A stretch of 64,000 nucleotides of DNA from positions 1-64,000 of the forward strand of contig NZ_MSCT01000006.1 in the NCBI RefSeq assembly GCF_001921865.1. The letters run 5' to 3'. The DNA comes from Pseudomonas chlororaphis (GTDB taxonomy: Bacteria > Pseudomonadota > Gammaproteobacteria > Pseudomonadales > Pseudomonadaceae). Position 1 is the first letter of the stretch. Every line of letters starts with the position of its first letter. This document shows, one piece after another, positions 15,524 to 24,128 of the stretch. The notes beneath the pieces are model-generated. The model was not told the origin of the DNA, ran no database searches, and was given only the letters and a program-made list of their open reading frames with translations. The position numbers were made by a program, and so were the translations under genes.

Positions 15524-18103
15524 TTAGATGCGTGTCTTCAATGTATAGAGCATTTCCAGTGCCTTGCGTGGGGTCATGTCGTCCAGATCGAGCTTGGCCA
15601 GGTCATCGAGCACCGGGTGCGGCAGGCTGGCGAACAGATCGCTTTGTTGCGGAACCGCGGGCTTGCCCGACGCAGGCTGCGGTGCTTCGTGGGGCAGGCT
15701 GGTGGTTTCCAGGCGGCTCAGATGCTCGCGGGCGCGAAGGATCACCGTGCTTGGAACCCCCGCCAGTTGGGCCACGGCCAGGCCATAGCTCTGGCTGGCG
15801 GGACCGGGCAGCACGTGGTGCAGGAAGACGATGCGCTCGTTGTGCTCGGTGGCGTTGAGGTGCACGTTGGCGACCAGGGGCTCGCTTTCCGGGAGCACGG
15901 TGAGTTCGAAGTAGTGGGTGGCGAACAGGGTATAGGCCCGCAGTTGGGCGAGACGTTCTGCCGCAGCCCAGGCCAGGGACAAACCGTCGAACGTACTGGT
16001 GCCGCGACCCACTTCGTCCATCAGCACCAGGCTGCGTTCGGTGGCGTTATGCAGAATGTTGGCGGTTTCGCTCATTTCCACCATGAAGGTGGAGCGGCCG
16101 CCGGCCAGGTCGTCGCTGGAGCCGATCCGGGTAAAGATGCGGTCCACCAGGGACAATTCGCAACTGGCCGCCGGCACGAAGCTGCCGATATGCGCCAGCA
16201 GCACGATCAGCGCGGTTTGCCGCATGTAAGTGGATTTACCGCCCATGTTCGGGCCGGTGATCACCAGCATGCGAGTGTGGTCGTCCAGGCTCAGGTCGTT
16301 GGCCACGAACGGCGTGGTCAGTACCTGTTCCACCACCGGGTGGCGACCCTGGGTGATACGCATGCACGGTTCGCTGACGAAGCGCGGGCAGTTGAGGTCG
16401 AGGTTCAGCGCGCGCTCGGCCAGGTTGCTCAACACGTCCAGCTCGGCCAGCGCCCCGGCGGTGTCCTGCAGCGGCGGTAAGTGACTGATCAGGGTTTCCA
16501 GCAAGGCTTCGTAGAGCATCTTCTCGCGTGCCAGAGCACGGCTCTTGGCGGACAGCGCTTTGTCCTCGAAGGCCTTGAGCTCCGGAGTAATGAAGCGTTC
16601 GGCGCCCTTGAGGGTCTGGCGGCGGATATAGTCTGCCGGGGCCTGCTCGGCCTGCTTGCTCGGCAATTCGATGAAGTAGCCGTGAATCCGGTTGTAGCCG
16701 ACCTTCAGGTTGGCCAGGCCGGTGCGGGCTTTTTCCCGGGCTTCCAGGTCGATGAGGAACTGGCCGGCGTTTTCGCTCAGGGACTGCAACTCATCCAGTT
16801 CGCTGTCGTAGCCGGTCTTAAGCACGCCGCCGTCGCGGATCACCGCGGGCGGGTTGTCGATGATGGCCTTCTCCAGCAGCGCGGCCAGTTCCGGGTAGGT
16901 GCTGGTGGTCACGGCCAACTGGCTCAGGTGCTCGGCGTCGAGTTCGGTCATTGCCACTTGCAGTTCAGGCAGTGCCGCCAGGGCGTCGCGCAAACGCGCC
17001 AGGTCGCGAGGACGGGCATTGCGCAGGCCGATACGCGCGAGAATCCGCTCGATGTCGCCGATCTCCTTCAGTTGCGGCTGCAGCCTTTCGAAGCGATAAC
17101 CATCGAGCAGGCAATTGATCGAGTTTTGCCGCGCCTGCAGGACCTTCAGGTCCCGCAGCGGACGGTTCAGCCAGCGGGTCAACAGGCGGCTGCCCATGGC
17201 GGTCTGGCAGCGGTCGACCACCGATTGCAGGGTGTTGTCGCGACCGCCGGCCAGGTTGGTGTCCAGTTCCAGGTTGCGTCGGCTGGCGCCGTCGAGCACC
17301 ACGGTGTCGTCCAGGCGTTCGTGACGCAGGCTGCGCAGATGGGGCAGGGCTGTGCGCTGGGTTTCCTTGGCGTAGCCCAACAGGCAACCGGCGGCGCCGA
17401 TGGCCAGGGTCAGGTTTTCGCAGCCAAAGCCCTTGAGATCCTGGGTGGAGAATTGCTGGCACAGGCTCTTGTGGGCCGAGTCGCGCTCGAAATCCCAGGG
17501 CGCGCGGCGGCGCACGCCACGGCGTTTTTCCGCCGGCAGCCCTTGCGGCCAATCGTCCGGGATCAGCAGTTCCACCGGGTTGATGCGTTCCAGTTCGGCC
17601 AGCAGGTTTTCCCAGCCCTTGATTTCCAGGACTGTGAAGTTGCCGCTGGTGATATCCAGCACCGCGAGGCCGAACAGGCGCTCGTCGCCCAGCACCGCGG
17701 CGATCAGGTTGTCCCGACGCTCGTCGAGCAGCGCCTCGTCGCTGACGGTCCCCGGGGTGATGATACGGACCACCTGGCGTTCCACCGGGCCTTTGCTAGT
17801 GGCCGGGTCGCCGACCTGTTCGCAGATCACCACCGATTCGCCCAGCTTCACCAGCTTGGCCAGGTAACCTTCGGCTGCGTGATAGGGAATCCCGCACATC
17901 GGAATCGCCTGGCCCGCCGACTGCCCGCGCGCGGTCAGGGTGATGTCCAGCAACTTGGCGGCCTTCTTCGCGTCTTCATAGAAGATTTCGTAGAAGTCGC
18001 CCATGCGATAGAACATCAGCTGGTCCGGATGCTGGTTCTTGAGGCGCCAGTACTGCTGCATCATCGGCGTGTGGGAGGACAGATCGGTGAGCGCTTTATT
18101 CAT
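15524..18103 (-). CDS. mutS: DNA mismatch repair protein MutS
   Basis: MutS recognises mismatches and starts methyl-directed repair. It is 859 aa from ATG 18103 ([13 protein letters not shown]). The frame is open further upstream, but that part is not conserved. The mismatch-wedge motif GDFYEIF lies near residue 34, Walker [12 protein letters not shown] near residue 615, Walker [16 protein letters not shown], and C-terminal [13 protein letters not shown] is the tetramerisation segment. In the island its 5' end faces the tailocin repressor, which is transcribed divergently across about 184 bp. Confidence 0.97.
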   Translation of the reverse strand: MNKALTDLSSHTPMMQQYWRLKNQHPDQLMFYRMGDFYEIFYEDAKKAAKLLDITLTARGQSAGQAIPMCGIPYHAAEGYLAKLVKLGESVVICEQVGDPATSKGPVERQVVRIITPGTVSDEALLDERRDNLIAAVLGDERLFGLAVLDITSGNFTVLEIKGWENLLAELERINPVELLIPDDWPQGLPAEKRRGVRRRAPWDFERDSAHKSLCQQFSTQDLKGFGCENLTLAIGAAGCLLGYAKETQRTALPHLRSLRHERLDDTVVLDGASRRNLELDTNLAGGRDNTLQSVVDRCQTAMGSRLLTRWLNRPLRDLKVLQARQNSINCLLDGYRFERLQPQLKEIGDIERILARIGLRNARPRDLARLRDALAALPELQVAMTELDAEHLSQLAVTTSTYPELAALLEKAIIDNPPAVIRDGGVLKTGYDSELDELQSLSENAGQFLIDLEAREKARTGLANLKVGYNRIHGYFIELPSKQAEQAPADYIRRQTLKGAERFITPELKAFEDKALSAKSRALAREKMLYEALLETLISHLPPLQDTAGALAELDVLSNLAERALNLDLNCPRFVSEPCMRITQGRHPVVEQVLTTPFVANDLSLDDHTRMLVITGPNMGGKSTYMRQTALIVLLAHIGSFVPAASCELSLVDRIFTRIGSSDDLAGGRSTFMVEMSETANILHNATERSLVLMDEVGRGTSTFDGLSLAWAAAERLAQLRAYTLFATHYFELTVLPESEPLVANVHLNATEHNERIVFLHHVLPGPASQSYGLAVAQLAGVPSTVILRAREHLSRLETTSLPHEAPQPASGKPAVPQQSDLFASLPHPVLDDLAKLDLDDMTPRKALEMLYTLKTRI

Positions 18104-18235
18104 CGGGTCGTCAGGTTGATTCGTTGAAAGGGTGGGCAAGGGCGGGCATGGGCCCGGCTTTTTTGCAATGGGCGCAAGGTTACCATGGGCGGTCAGGCCT
18201 TCGCAGGGATGAAACAACCGGGAATTCGGCGACTT

Positions 18236-18300
18236 TATGCGCAGATATGCATTTTAGCATTTGCTGTCGGCGAAAATAACCAGCAATATGCGCGTTATGC
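18236..18300 (+). promoter_or_regulatory. Putative operator half-sites at the repressor gene
   Basis: Repeated ATGC/GCAT half-sites (TATGCGCA, ATATGCAT, TAGCAT, ATATGCGC, TTATGCAA) surround the repressor start codons. They match the half-sites in the promoter at 19154-19182. Autoregulation by the adjacent repressor is inferred. No clear -35/-10 pair could be fixed here. Confidence 0.45.
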
Positions 18301-19022
18301 AAAAGCGCAATGTTTCTACCGTCTTGAAAGAGCTGCTCGATCGCGATGGCATTTCCCCCACGGAACTCCATCGGCGTACCGGCGTGCCTCAATCTACCCT
18401 TTCGCGGATCCTCAACGGCAAGATCGTCGATCCTTCGGATAAACACATCTCGCGGATCGCCGAGTACTTCCAGGTCAGTACCGACCAGTTGCGCGGGCGT
18501 GTGCCTGTTGCCTCGGTCCGGTCGGGCGATCCGCATTCGGAACTCAAGGACATAAGTCTGTGGGATGACGAAACCCCCGTCGACGACGACGAGGTGTCGG
18601 TCCCCTTTCTTCGCGAGGTTGAATTGGCTGCGGGATCAGGAAGATTCGTCATCGAGGAAAGCGAGCGCTCCAGCCTGCGCTTCGGCAAGCGCAGCCTGCG
18701 GCACAACGGTGTGCAGTTCGACCAGGCCAAATGCGTGACGGTTCGCGGCAACAGCATGTTGCCGGTGCTGCGCGACGGCGCCACGGTGGGGGTCAATGCC
18801 GGCAAGTGCGGCATCGGCGACATCGTCGACGGCGACCTGTATGCCATCAACCACAATGGCCAGTTGCGAGTGAAGCAACTCTATCGCCTGCCTTCCGGCA
18901 TTCGCTTGCGCAGCTTCAATCGCGACGAGCACCCGGATGAGGACTACAGCTTCCAGGAAATGCAGGAAGAGCAGATTGTCATCCTGGGCCACGTCTTCTG
19001 GTGGGGCATGTACGCCCGCTGA
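18288..19022 (+). CDS. prtR: LexA/CI-type self-cleaving repressor of the tailocin island (PrtR-like)
   Basis: Expected to bind operators and hold the tailocin genes silent until RecA* stimulates its autocleavage. From ATG 18288 it is 244 aa (ATG 18297 is an equally possible start; neither has a strong Shine-Dalgarno). Seen: HTH_3 domain at about 10-65 (SPTELHRRTGVPQSTLSRILNG); cleavage bond Ala115-Gly116 in ELAAGSGRF; S24 peptidase dyad Ser156 (RGNSMLPVL) and Lys196 (LRVKQLY). PrtR of P. aeruginosa has this organisation. It is the first gene of the island and is not linked to a PrtN-like activator. Confidence 0.85.
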   Translation: MRVMQKRNVSTVLKELLDRDGISPTELHRRTGVPQSTLSRILNGKIVDPSDKHISRIAEYFQVSTDQLRGRVPVASVRSGDPHSELKDISLWDDETPVDDDEVSVPFLREVELAAGSGRFVIEESERSSLRFGKRSLRHNGVQFDQAKCVTVRGNSMLPVLRDGATVGVNAGKCGIGDIVDGDLYAINHNGQLRVKQLYRLPSGIRLRSFNRDEHPDEDYSFQEMQEEQIVILGHVFWWGMYAR

Positions 19023-19039
19023 TCGCCCCCTATAGAGCC

Positions 19040-19066
19040 AAAGCCCGCCATCGAGCGGGCTTTTTT
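19040..19066 (+). terminator. Terminator of the repressor gene
   Basis: AAGCCCGC/GCGGGCTT stem with a 6-nt loop and a run of T (19061-19066), 18 bp after the repressor stop. It isolates repressor transcription from the late promoter downstream. Confidence 0.85.
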
Positions 19067-19098
19067 GTGCTTGCGATAAACCCTCCAGGCCTTTGTTT

Positions 19099-19152
19099 AT
19101 GCGTGTCTCATGCGTAATAGCATTTCTCATGCATAAATAAATGCATTTGCGC
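19099..19152 (+). promoter_or_regulatory. Cluster of ATGCAT-type operator half-sites
   Basis: ATGCGT, CATGCGTAATAGCATT, ATGCATAAATAAATGCAT (19129-19146) and TGCGCAT occur just upstream of the -35 hexamer. The half-sites match those at the repressor gene and inside the promoter spacer. An upstream operator array for cooperative repression is inferred. Confidence 0.55.
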
Positions 19153-19153
19153 A

Positions 19154-19182
19154 TTGACTGGATATGCATCCATGCATATTAT
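19154..19182 (+). promoter_or_regulatory. Late tailocin promoter with operator in the spacer
   Basis: TTGACT (19154-19159), exactly 17 bp, then TATTAT (19177-19182) is a near-ideal sigma-70 promoter. The spacer holds a perfect inverted repeat ATATGCAT-CC-ATGCATAT (19162-19179) that overlaps the -10, so a repressor bound there would block polymerase. It faces the holin and all tail genes. Confidence 0.7.
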
Positions 19183-19246
19183 TCGTTCCAAGCCGCCCGA
19201 CAGCGGCGAGCGACACCGCTCTTTAGTGGCAAAACAACAGGCAGCG

Positions 19247-19312
19247 ATGAACCGGCCTCGACGGTTCAGAGGGTTGGCAACTGGCCCGGGTGTGCAGCGT
19301 AAAGCACCGTGA
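19247..19312 (+). CDS. Possible 21-codon basic leader peptide
   Basis: A short ORF begins with ATG 19247 after AACAGGCAGCG. It encodes MNRPRRFRGLATGPGVQRKAP (written as two pieces: MNRPRRFRGLA, TGPGVQRKAP). It lies inside the transcribed leader between the late promoter and an intrinsic terminator at 19444. It is basic, with five Arg and one Lys. A role in attenuation or simple chance are both possible. No family is recognised. Confidence 0.2.
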   Translation: MNRPRRFRGLATGPGVQRKAP

Positions 19313-19394
19313 ACAGTTATCCGGCGGGCAGGGACCGCGGTCGGAAAAACAATTTGAATAGACTCGTACCGCGCCAGTAGCGCCGAAAAGTCAG

Positions 19395-19468
19395 CTTCCT
19401 TTTTGTTCGCAGGATGAAAGGAAGGCGAAGGACCGCATTACTGAAAAGCCCGGGCGACCGGGCTTTTT
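19395..19468 (+). terminator. Leader terminator upstream of the holin
   Basis: AAAAGCCCGG/CCGGGCTTTT with a GCGA tetraloop and a T-tail (19444-19468) is a complete intrinsic terminator. An earlier stem CTTCCTTT/AAAGGAAG (about 19395-19425) precedes it. A transcript from the late promoter would end here after about 280 nt unless antiterminated. The gap 19023-19573 thus holds a terminator, operators, promoter, leader and this terminator. Confidence 0.75.
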
Positions 19469-19573
19469 GGAATGCCTACCTACCGTTGGCCATACCGGGA
19501 TATGCACGATTGATACACAAGCCAATTCATTACCGGGCCCGCTCCGTGGCCGGTTCCACTCAGGAGGAGTGAC

Positions 19574-19921
19574 ATGACAAACGAGCAACAAGCGTTGCTG
19601 GACATGCCGATCTGGCTTGTCATCGTCCTTGCCCTGGTGGGCGGGGTGTCCGGCGAAATGTGGCGCGCCGACAAGGAGGGCGCCCGCGGCTGGTTGCTGG
19701 TTCGGCGTCTGGCCCTGCGCTCCGGAGCCTGCGTGATCTGCGGGGTCTCGACCATCATGCTGCTGTACGCCGCCGGCGTATCGATCTGGACCGCGGGCGC
19801 CTTCGGTTGCCTGACCGCCATGGCGGGCGCCGACGTGGCCATCGGGCTCTACGAGCGTTGGGCGGCCAAGCGGCTTGGTGTGTGCGAGGTGCCGCCCAAG
19901 GATTCCCGCTCGGATTCCTGA
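19574..19921 (+). CDS. Holin of the R-pyocin type
   Basis: Inner-membrane pore former that should release endolysin for tailocin export by lysis. It has 115 aa, starting at ATG 19574 behind a strong AGGAGG. Hydrophobic helices lie at about residues 11-27 (MPIWLVIVLALVGGVSG) and about 50-90 (CVICGVSTIMLLYAAG, then TAGAFGCLTAMAGADVAIGL), with a charged GEMWRADKEGARG loop between. The first gene of the P. aeruginosa R-pyocin late block (PA0614) has the same size, position and GEMWRADKEGARGW motif, from memory. Confidence 0.8.
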   Translation: MTNEQQALLDMPIWLVIVLALVGGVSGEMWRADKEGARGWLLVRRLALRSGACVICGVSTIMLLYAAGVSIWTAGAFGCLTAMAGADVAIGLYERWAAKRLGVCEVPPKDSRSDS

Positions 19922-20070
19922 ACACCCATCAGAACAAAACGTCGGCCTTATGAGTCGACACTTGCGTGATACCCGCCTGACGCAGGACGCGTACTCCAAT
20001 TGAACGACGCGAAATCAGCCCTCCCGACCGGGAGGCGCCCCTATCAATCCGTTTCAAAGAGAGGCAACTC

Positions 20071-20835
20071 ATGATCCCTATCGACTACAACAGCTATCGC
20101 ACCCTCGCGCCCTACAACAAACGCGTGCGTTTTCTGGTGCTGCATTACACGGCGCTGAATTTCGAAGCGTCGGTCAAGGCCCTGACCACCGGCGCGGCGA
20201 GCGCCCATTACCTGATTCCGGCGGTGCAGGATCCGACGTACCAGGCCGCGGGCTTCCAGGAGCAGCGGATTTTCAACCTGGTGGCCGAAGAAGACCGCGC
20301 CTGGCATGCCGGCGTCAGTGACTGGGCCGGTCGCAGCGGCTTGAACGACACCTCGATCGGCATCGAGATCGTCAACGAGGCCACCGACGTCAATGGCGTG
20401 TTCACCTTCCCGGATTACGAGCGCTCCCAGGTCGAGGCGCTCAAGCAACTGGCGCTGAACATTCTCCAGCGCTACCCGGACCTGACGCCGAAAAACGTGG
20501 TGGGCCACTCCGATATCGCGGTGGGCCGCAAATCCGATCCGGGTCCCAAGCTACCGTGGAAAGAACTCTACAAGGCCGGCATCGGCGCCTGGTACGACGA
20601 GCCGACCAAGAAGAAGTACGTCCAGCAATTCCGCGCCAGCGGGCTGCCGCCGCGCGCCGACGTACTCAAGGCGTTCGCCACCTATGGTTATGGCGTGCCG
20701 GCCGAAGTCACGGATGACTTCTTTCAGTCGCTGGTCCGGGCGTTCCAGATGCATTTCCGGGCGAAGAACTACGCCGGGAAACTGGATGTGGAAACCTGCG
20801 CCATCTTGTATGCGCTGAACGAGAAGTACGTTTGA
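20071..20835 (+). CDS. N-acetylmuramoyl-L-alanine amidase, AmpDh3-like
   Basis: A zinc amidase (Amidase_2) that cuts MurNAc-L-Ala bonds in peptidoglycan. It has 254 aa. Zinc ligands His25 (VLHYTA), His146 (VVGHSDIAVG) and Asp156 (KSDPGPKLPW) are visible, and a C-terminal peptidoglycan-binding-like helical domain spans about 185-250. No signal peptide is seen. The sequence strongly recalls P. aeruginosa AmpDh3 (PA0807). Located between holin and tail genes, it may be a second lysis enzyme or a cargo; AmpDh3 itself has been reported as a type VI effector. The 149 bp before it carry a GC-rich hairpin with no T-tract. Confidence 0.85.
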   Translation: MIPIDYNSYRTLAPYNKRVRFLVLHYTALNFEASVKALTTGAASAHYLIPAVQDPTYQAAGFQEQRIFNLVAEEDRAWHAGVSDWAGRSGLNDTSIGIEIVNEATDVNGVFTFPDYERSQVEALKQLALNILQRYPDLTPKNVVGHSDIAVGRKSDPGPKLPWKELYKAGIGAWYDEPTKKKYVQQFRASGLPPRADVLKAFATYGYGVPAEVTDDFFQSLVRAFQMHFRAKNYAGKLDVETCAILYALNEKYV

Positions 20836-21027
20836 TTCGCTGAACGTCGGCGGGTCGCGGAGTCGGCGCTGCCATCGAGGCATGCGCCGGGCCTTGACCA
20901 AGGCTCGCCAGTCATCTGCCGCATCACTCAACCGCGCGGCGTCCTGCGCTGTTGCATCTAAGCCTCACCTCCCCACAGCCGTTCCTCTCGGGACCCTAGC
21001 GCTGTTATCCGAACAGGAAGCCTCTCC

Positions 21028-21546
21028 ATGCCCGCGCTCATCGACAAACCCTCGCAGCTGCTATTCGCCATTGCCCAGACCCTGCGCGGGGCGGGGCTTG
21101 GCCTCAAGGTTGGCAGCCCCGCGGACTTCGACGGCGTGCTCGACCAGGCCTGGGTGCTGATTGCGTTCGAGCGTAACGCTCCGGGCATTCGCAGCCAGGA
21201 GGGGCGCAGCGCTCATGTGCTGACTGTTTCGCTGCAAGGCGTGACGGGTGTTGGCGGTTCCGGGTTCGAGGCTGGCGACCTGGCGAGCGCGTTGAAGAAC
21301 CTGGCCCTGGACAATCGTTGGGGCCTGCCGGCCGCGCAATGCGATCTGCCGGCGAACCTCGATGCCTTGCCCTCGACCGTCGTGCGGGGCGACCGGCAAT
21401 ACCCCGCCTGGACGCTGTCGTTCACCCAGACGCTGTACCTCGGGCAGCCCCTGCTGGACGACCCGACGGGCACACCGAAGTTCGCCCGTACCTGGGAAGT
21501 CTCGAACATCGACGACCCCGACCAATACCAGGCCCTGGAGGGTTGA
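21028..21546 (+). CDS. Tailocin 1 collar / tail terminator protein
   Basis: A 172-aa protein opening the P2-like module, in the position of PA0615, named the collar in the R2-pyocin structure as I recall it. Such proteins cap the head-proximal end of sheath and tube. Seen: SPADFDGVLDQAWVLIAFERNAPG near the N-terminus and a conserved FARTWEVSNIDDPDQYQ end. It starts at ATG 21028 after a 190-bp gap with no supported gene, and ends 3 bp before the spike gene. Confidence 0.65.
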   Translation: MPALIDKPSQLLFAIAQTLRGAGLGLKVGSPADFDGVLDQAWVLIAFERNAPGIRSQEGRSAHVLTVSLQGVTGVGGSGFEAGDLASALKNLALDNRWGLPAAQCDLPANLDALPSTVVRGDRQYPAWTLSFTQTLYLGQPLLDDPTGTPKFARTWEVSNIDDPDQYQALEG

Positions 21547-21549
21547 GCC

Positions 21550-22161
21550 ATGTTTGAGCAACTGCTGCGCATGCAGCTGGGCCCGATCATCGAGCGGCTG
21601 GCGGAAATGGAGGCCGAGCTCGAGGACGTGCAGCGGCGCGCGGAAAACCATTGCCGCATCGGCGTCTGCCAGGCGGTCGACGCGGCGAGCAATACCTGCA
21701 GGGTCAGCCACGGCGAGCTGCTGACTCCGGCCATCCGCTTCTTCAACCCCAGCGCCGGTGCGCAGAGCGAGTCGCGCATTCCCACCGTGGGCGAGCAGTG
21801 CCTGTTGTTCAACTACGGCGGCGGCGACAACGGCGCGCAATCGGTGGCGCTGTTCGGCCTCAACTGCGACCGCTTTCCGCCGGCCTCGACCTTGGCCGCG
21901 CTGACTCGCCGGCAATACGTCGACGGCACCCAAAGCAGTTACGACGATGCCGGCCACGTCTTGAGCTGGAGCAACGGACCGACCGCGCTGACCGCCTCCC
22001 GCGAGGCGGTCGAGTTGAGCATCGGCCCGGCCCGCCTGGCGCTGAGGCCAGAGGCGATCGAGCTGCGCCTGGGCGCGGTCGGCCTGTTGCTCGACAGTGC
22101 CGGCGTTCACTTCAGCGGCCCCTTGGTGGAGCACCAGGGCCGCGTCATCAGCACAGGATAA
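21550..22161 (+). CDS. Tailocin 1 baseplate spike (P2 gpV-like)
   Basis: Membrane-piercing central spike at the tip of the tube. It has 203 aa. N-terminal amphipathic helix (LLRMQLGPIIERLAEMEAELEDVQ), OB-fold region with GEQCLLFNYGGGDNGAQSVALFGL at about 80-105, then beta-rich repeats (LSIGPARLALRPEAIELRLGAVGLLLDSAG) expected to form the triple-helical needle. An apical HxH iron site is not obvious at the C-terminus. It is tightly packed between the collar and gpW genes. Confidence 0.85.
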   Translation: MFEQLLRMQLGPIIERLAEMEAELEDVQRRAENHCRIGVCQAVDAASNTCRVSHGELLTPAIRFFNPSAGAQSESRIPTVGEQCLLFNYGGGDNGAQSVALFGLNCDRFPPASTLAALTRRQYVDGTQSSYDDAGHVLSWSNGPTALTASREAVELSIGPARLALRPEAIELRLGAVGLLLDSAGVHFSGPLVEHQGRVISTG

Positions 22162-22171
22162 GAGGCTTGCC

Positions 22172-22504
22172 ATGATTGGAGTCGATAGAAACACCGGGGC
22201 GGCGGTCGACGACTGGCCGCAGTTCGTGCAGCGCGCGACCCGGGCCCTGACCACGCCGCTGGGCACCCGGCAGAAGCGCCCTTTGTACGGCTCGCTGATC
22301 CCCGGCCTGCTGGGGCAGAACCTCGGCGGCGACCTGCTGATCCTCGCCCAGAGCCATGCCGCGCAGGCGTTCTACAACGAGCAGAACGGCATCGGCGATT
22401 TCGAGCCCCAGGTGATAGTCGCCAGCCGGCGCGGCGCCGGGCTGTTGTTGCGTTTCGCCGGCACCTGGAAAAACCGCCAACAGACGTTCGAGGTCGTGAC
22501 ATGA
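22172..22504 (+). CDS. Tailocin 1 sheath initiator (P2 gpW, gp25-like)
   Basis: Baseplate protein of the T4 gp25 / P2 gpW family that nucleates sheath assembly. It has 110 aa, with ATG 22172 behind AAGAGGCTTGCC; the frame is open further upstream inside gpV but that part is unrelated. A gp25 motif TPLGTRQKRPLYGSLIPGLL is seen near residues 25-45. It overlaps gpJ by 4 bp. Confidence 0.85.
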   Translation: MIGVDRNTGAAVDDWPQFVQRATRALTTPLGTRQKRPLYGSLIPGLLGQNLGGDLLILAQSHAAQAFYNEQNGIGDFEPQVIVASRRGAGLLLRFAGTWKNRQQTFEVVT

Positions 22505-23496
22505 GCATGCTGATACCCGGGCAAAACCAACTGGCCGAGCCGGCGATCGTCACCGTCGAAGCCTTCGAGGACCTGCTCGCCGAGTTCAAGGGCTTCGTCG
22601 TCGAATACGTCGGCGCCCGTTCGCCCGAAAGCGCGGCCAAGCTGAAGGTCAGCCTGGAGAACGAAAGCGAGTTGCTGAGCATGGCCCTCGAAGCGTTTTG
22701 CCTGCGCTTGCAGACCCACGAACGTAAGTACAACGCCCGCATCAAGCAGATGCTGGCGTGGTGGGCGACCGGCAGTAACCTGGATGCGCGCCTGGCGGAC
22801 ATGGGCCTGGAGCGCCAGTTGCTCGACCCGGGCGATTCCGCGGCCTTTCCGCCAGTCCCTGCGGTCTACGAAAGCGACGACGATGCCCGCCTGCGCTACT
22901 ACCTGGCGCCCCATGCGCCGGCCGCCGGTTCGCGCATGCAGTACCGCCGCGAGGTGTTCACCCTCGGCGAACGGCCGACGGTGAAGGTGGACTCCAGCGA
23001 TTCGGGCGTGGTGACCGTCACCTACACCTTCGACCCGGACGGTTTCGCGGCGCAGGTCAAGGATGGCAATGGGCGCCGCATCGCGCCGGGCGAAGTGCAG
23101 GTCACCGTGCTCTCGCGGGAAGGCGACGGCACGCCGTCCGTGGACCTGCTCGACGGCGTGCGCCGCCACTTCGCGCGGCCGGATGTGAAGCCGGAAACGG
23201 ATCGGGTCACGGTGCGGGCGGCCGAGATCAAACCCTACAAGATCCGCGTGGTGGCCAAGATCAATCCCGGCCCGGATTCGGGGCTGACCCAGGTCGCCAC
23301 GCAGCGGCAACTCCAGGCGTATGCCGACAGTTGCCATCGGCTGGAAGGGCGGGTGGACCCGAGCTGGATCGATTACACCCTGCATACGGCAGGAGCGGTA
23401 CAGCTGGAAATTCTCGAGCCGGTGCAACCGATCGTGACCACGGCTTTCCAGGCGCCGTATTGCACGGGGGTCGAGGTCAAGGTGCTGACGCTATGA
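22501..23496 (+). CDS. Tailocin 1 baseplate wedge protein (P2 gpJ)
   Basis: Large baseplate wedge (triplex) protein that links the central hub to the fibre network. It has 331 aa. Recognisable features are an N-terminal segment LLAEFKGFVVEYVGARSP, the region around MLAWWATGSNLDARLADMGLERQLL, and the C-terminal WIDYTLHTAGAVQLEILEPVQPI. It overlaps gpW (ATGA) and gpI (4 bp). Confidence 0.88.
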   Translation: MSMLIPGQNQLAEPAIVTVEAFEDLLAEFKGFVVEYVGARSPESAAKLKVSLENESELLSMALEAFCLRLQTHERKYNARIKQMLAWWATGSNLDARLADMGLERQLLDPGDSAAFPPVPAVYESDDDARLRYYLAPHAPAAGSRMQYRREVFTLGERPTVKVDSSDSGVVTVTYTFDPDGFAAQVKDGNGRRIAPGEVQVTVLSREGDGTPSVDLLDGVRRHFARPDVKPETDRVTVRAAEIKPYKIRVVAKINPGPDSGLTQVATQRQLQAYADSCHRLEGRVDPSWIDYTLHTAGAVQLEILEPVQPIVTTAFQAPYCTGVEVKVLTL

Positions 23497-24128
23497 GCGA
23501 TCAAATCAATTCCCCCAGCCTGTTGCCCGCCAACAGCTCGCCTCTGGAACGAGCCCTCGATCTGGGTTTTGCCCGATTGCTCGAGGGTATCGAGCCGCCG
23601 TTTGTGCAACTGATGAGCCCCGCCGATACGCCGGTGGAATTCTTGCCTTATCTGGCGGCCGATCGCGGAGTCGGCGAGTGGCGCTCCGACGCGCCCGAGC
23701 CCGAAAAACGTTTAACGGTAGAACTGGCTTGGCCTACGGCGCGCCAAGCCGGCACACGAAAGGCGCTGGAAAACGCGGCCAAGGGTTTGCAATTGATGCC
23801 CGAGGTTCGCGCCTGGTACGAGCAAACCCCGCCAGGGATGCCTTACAGCTTTTCAGTCAGGGCGTTCACCGAGCAGCCCTACAGCGAAGAGATCGACGCG
23901 CGCCTCGACCGACGCCTGGCGGATGCCAAAAGCGAACGCGACACCTTGTCGGTCTCCGTGGGGTTGAGCGCATTCGGTTCCCACTCCATCGCGGCGGCGA
24001 CCATCTGCGGCGAGTTGACCACCGTCTACCCGATCGTCATCGAGGGGCTCGAAGCCTCGGGCCTGGCCTTCATGGCCGCGGGGCTGTACAGCGTCGAAAT
24101 ATCCACTATTTATCCTCAGGGGTCCTAA
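23493..24128 (+). CDS. Tailocin 1 tail protein I (P2 gpI)
   Basis: Baseplate wedge partner of gpJ that carries the fibre attachment. It has 211 aa from ATG 23493, which overlaps the gpJ stop. The motif LLPANSSPLERALDLGFARL near the start and the stretch PVEFLPYLAADRGVGEW (about residues 45-60) are typical of phage tail protein I. It directly abuts the fibre gene at 24129. Confidence 0.88.
   Translation: MSDQINSPSLLPANSSPLERALDLGFARLLEGIEPPFVQLMSPADTPVEFLPYLAADRGVGEWRSDAPEPEKRLTVELAWPTARQAGTRKALENAAKGLQLMPEVRAWYEQTPPGMPYSFSVRAFTEQPYSEEIDARLDRRLADAKSERDTLSVSVGLSAFGSHSIAAATICGELTTVYPIVIEGLEASGLAFMAAGLYSVEISTIYPQGS

Noticed and set aside
16481..18127. Long plus-strand open frame (548 codons) antisense to mutS, and another at 15509-16480
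   Set aside because: They mirror the codon structure of mutS on a high-G+C template, show no family motif and have no ribosome site. MutS itself is complete and conserved.
20836..21027. Gene between the amidase and the collar gene
   Set aside because: Open frames there run into the collar gene out of frame, lack ribosome sites and are Ser/Arg/Pro-rich, as expected by chance.
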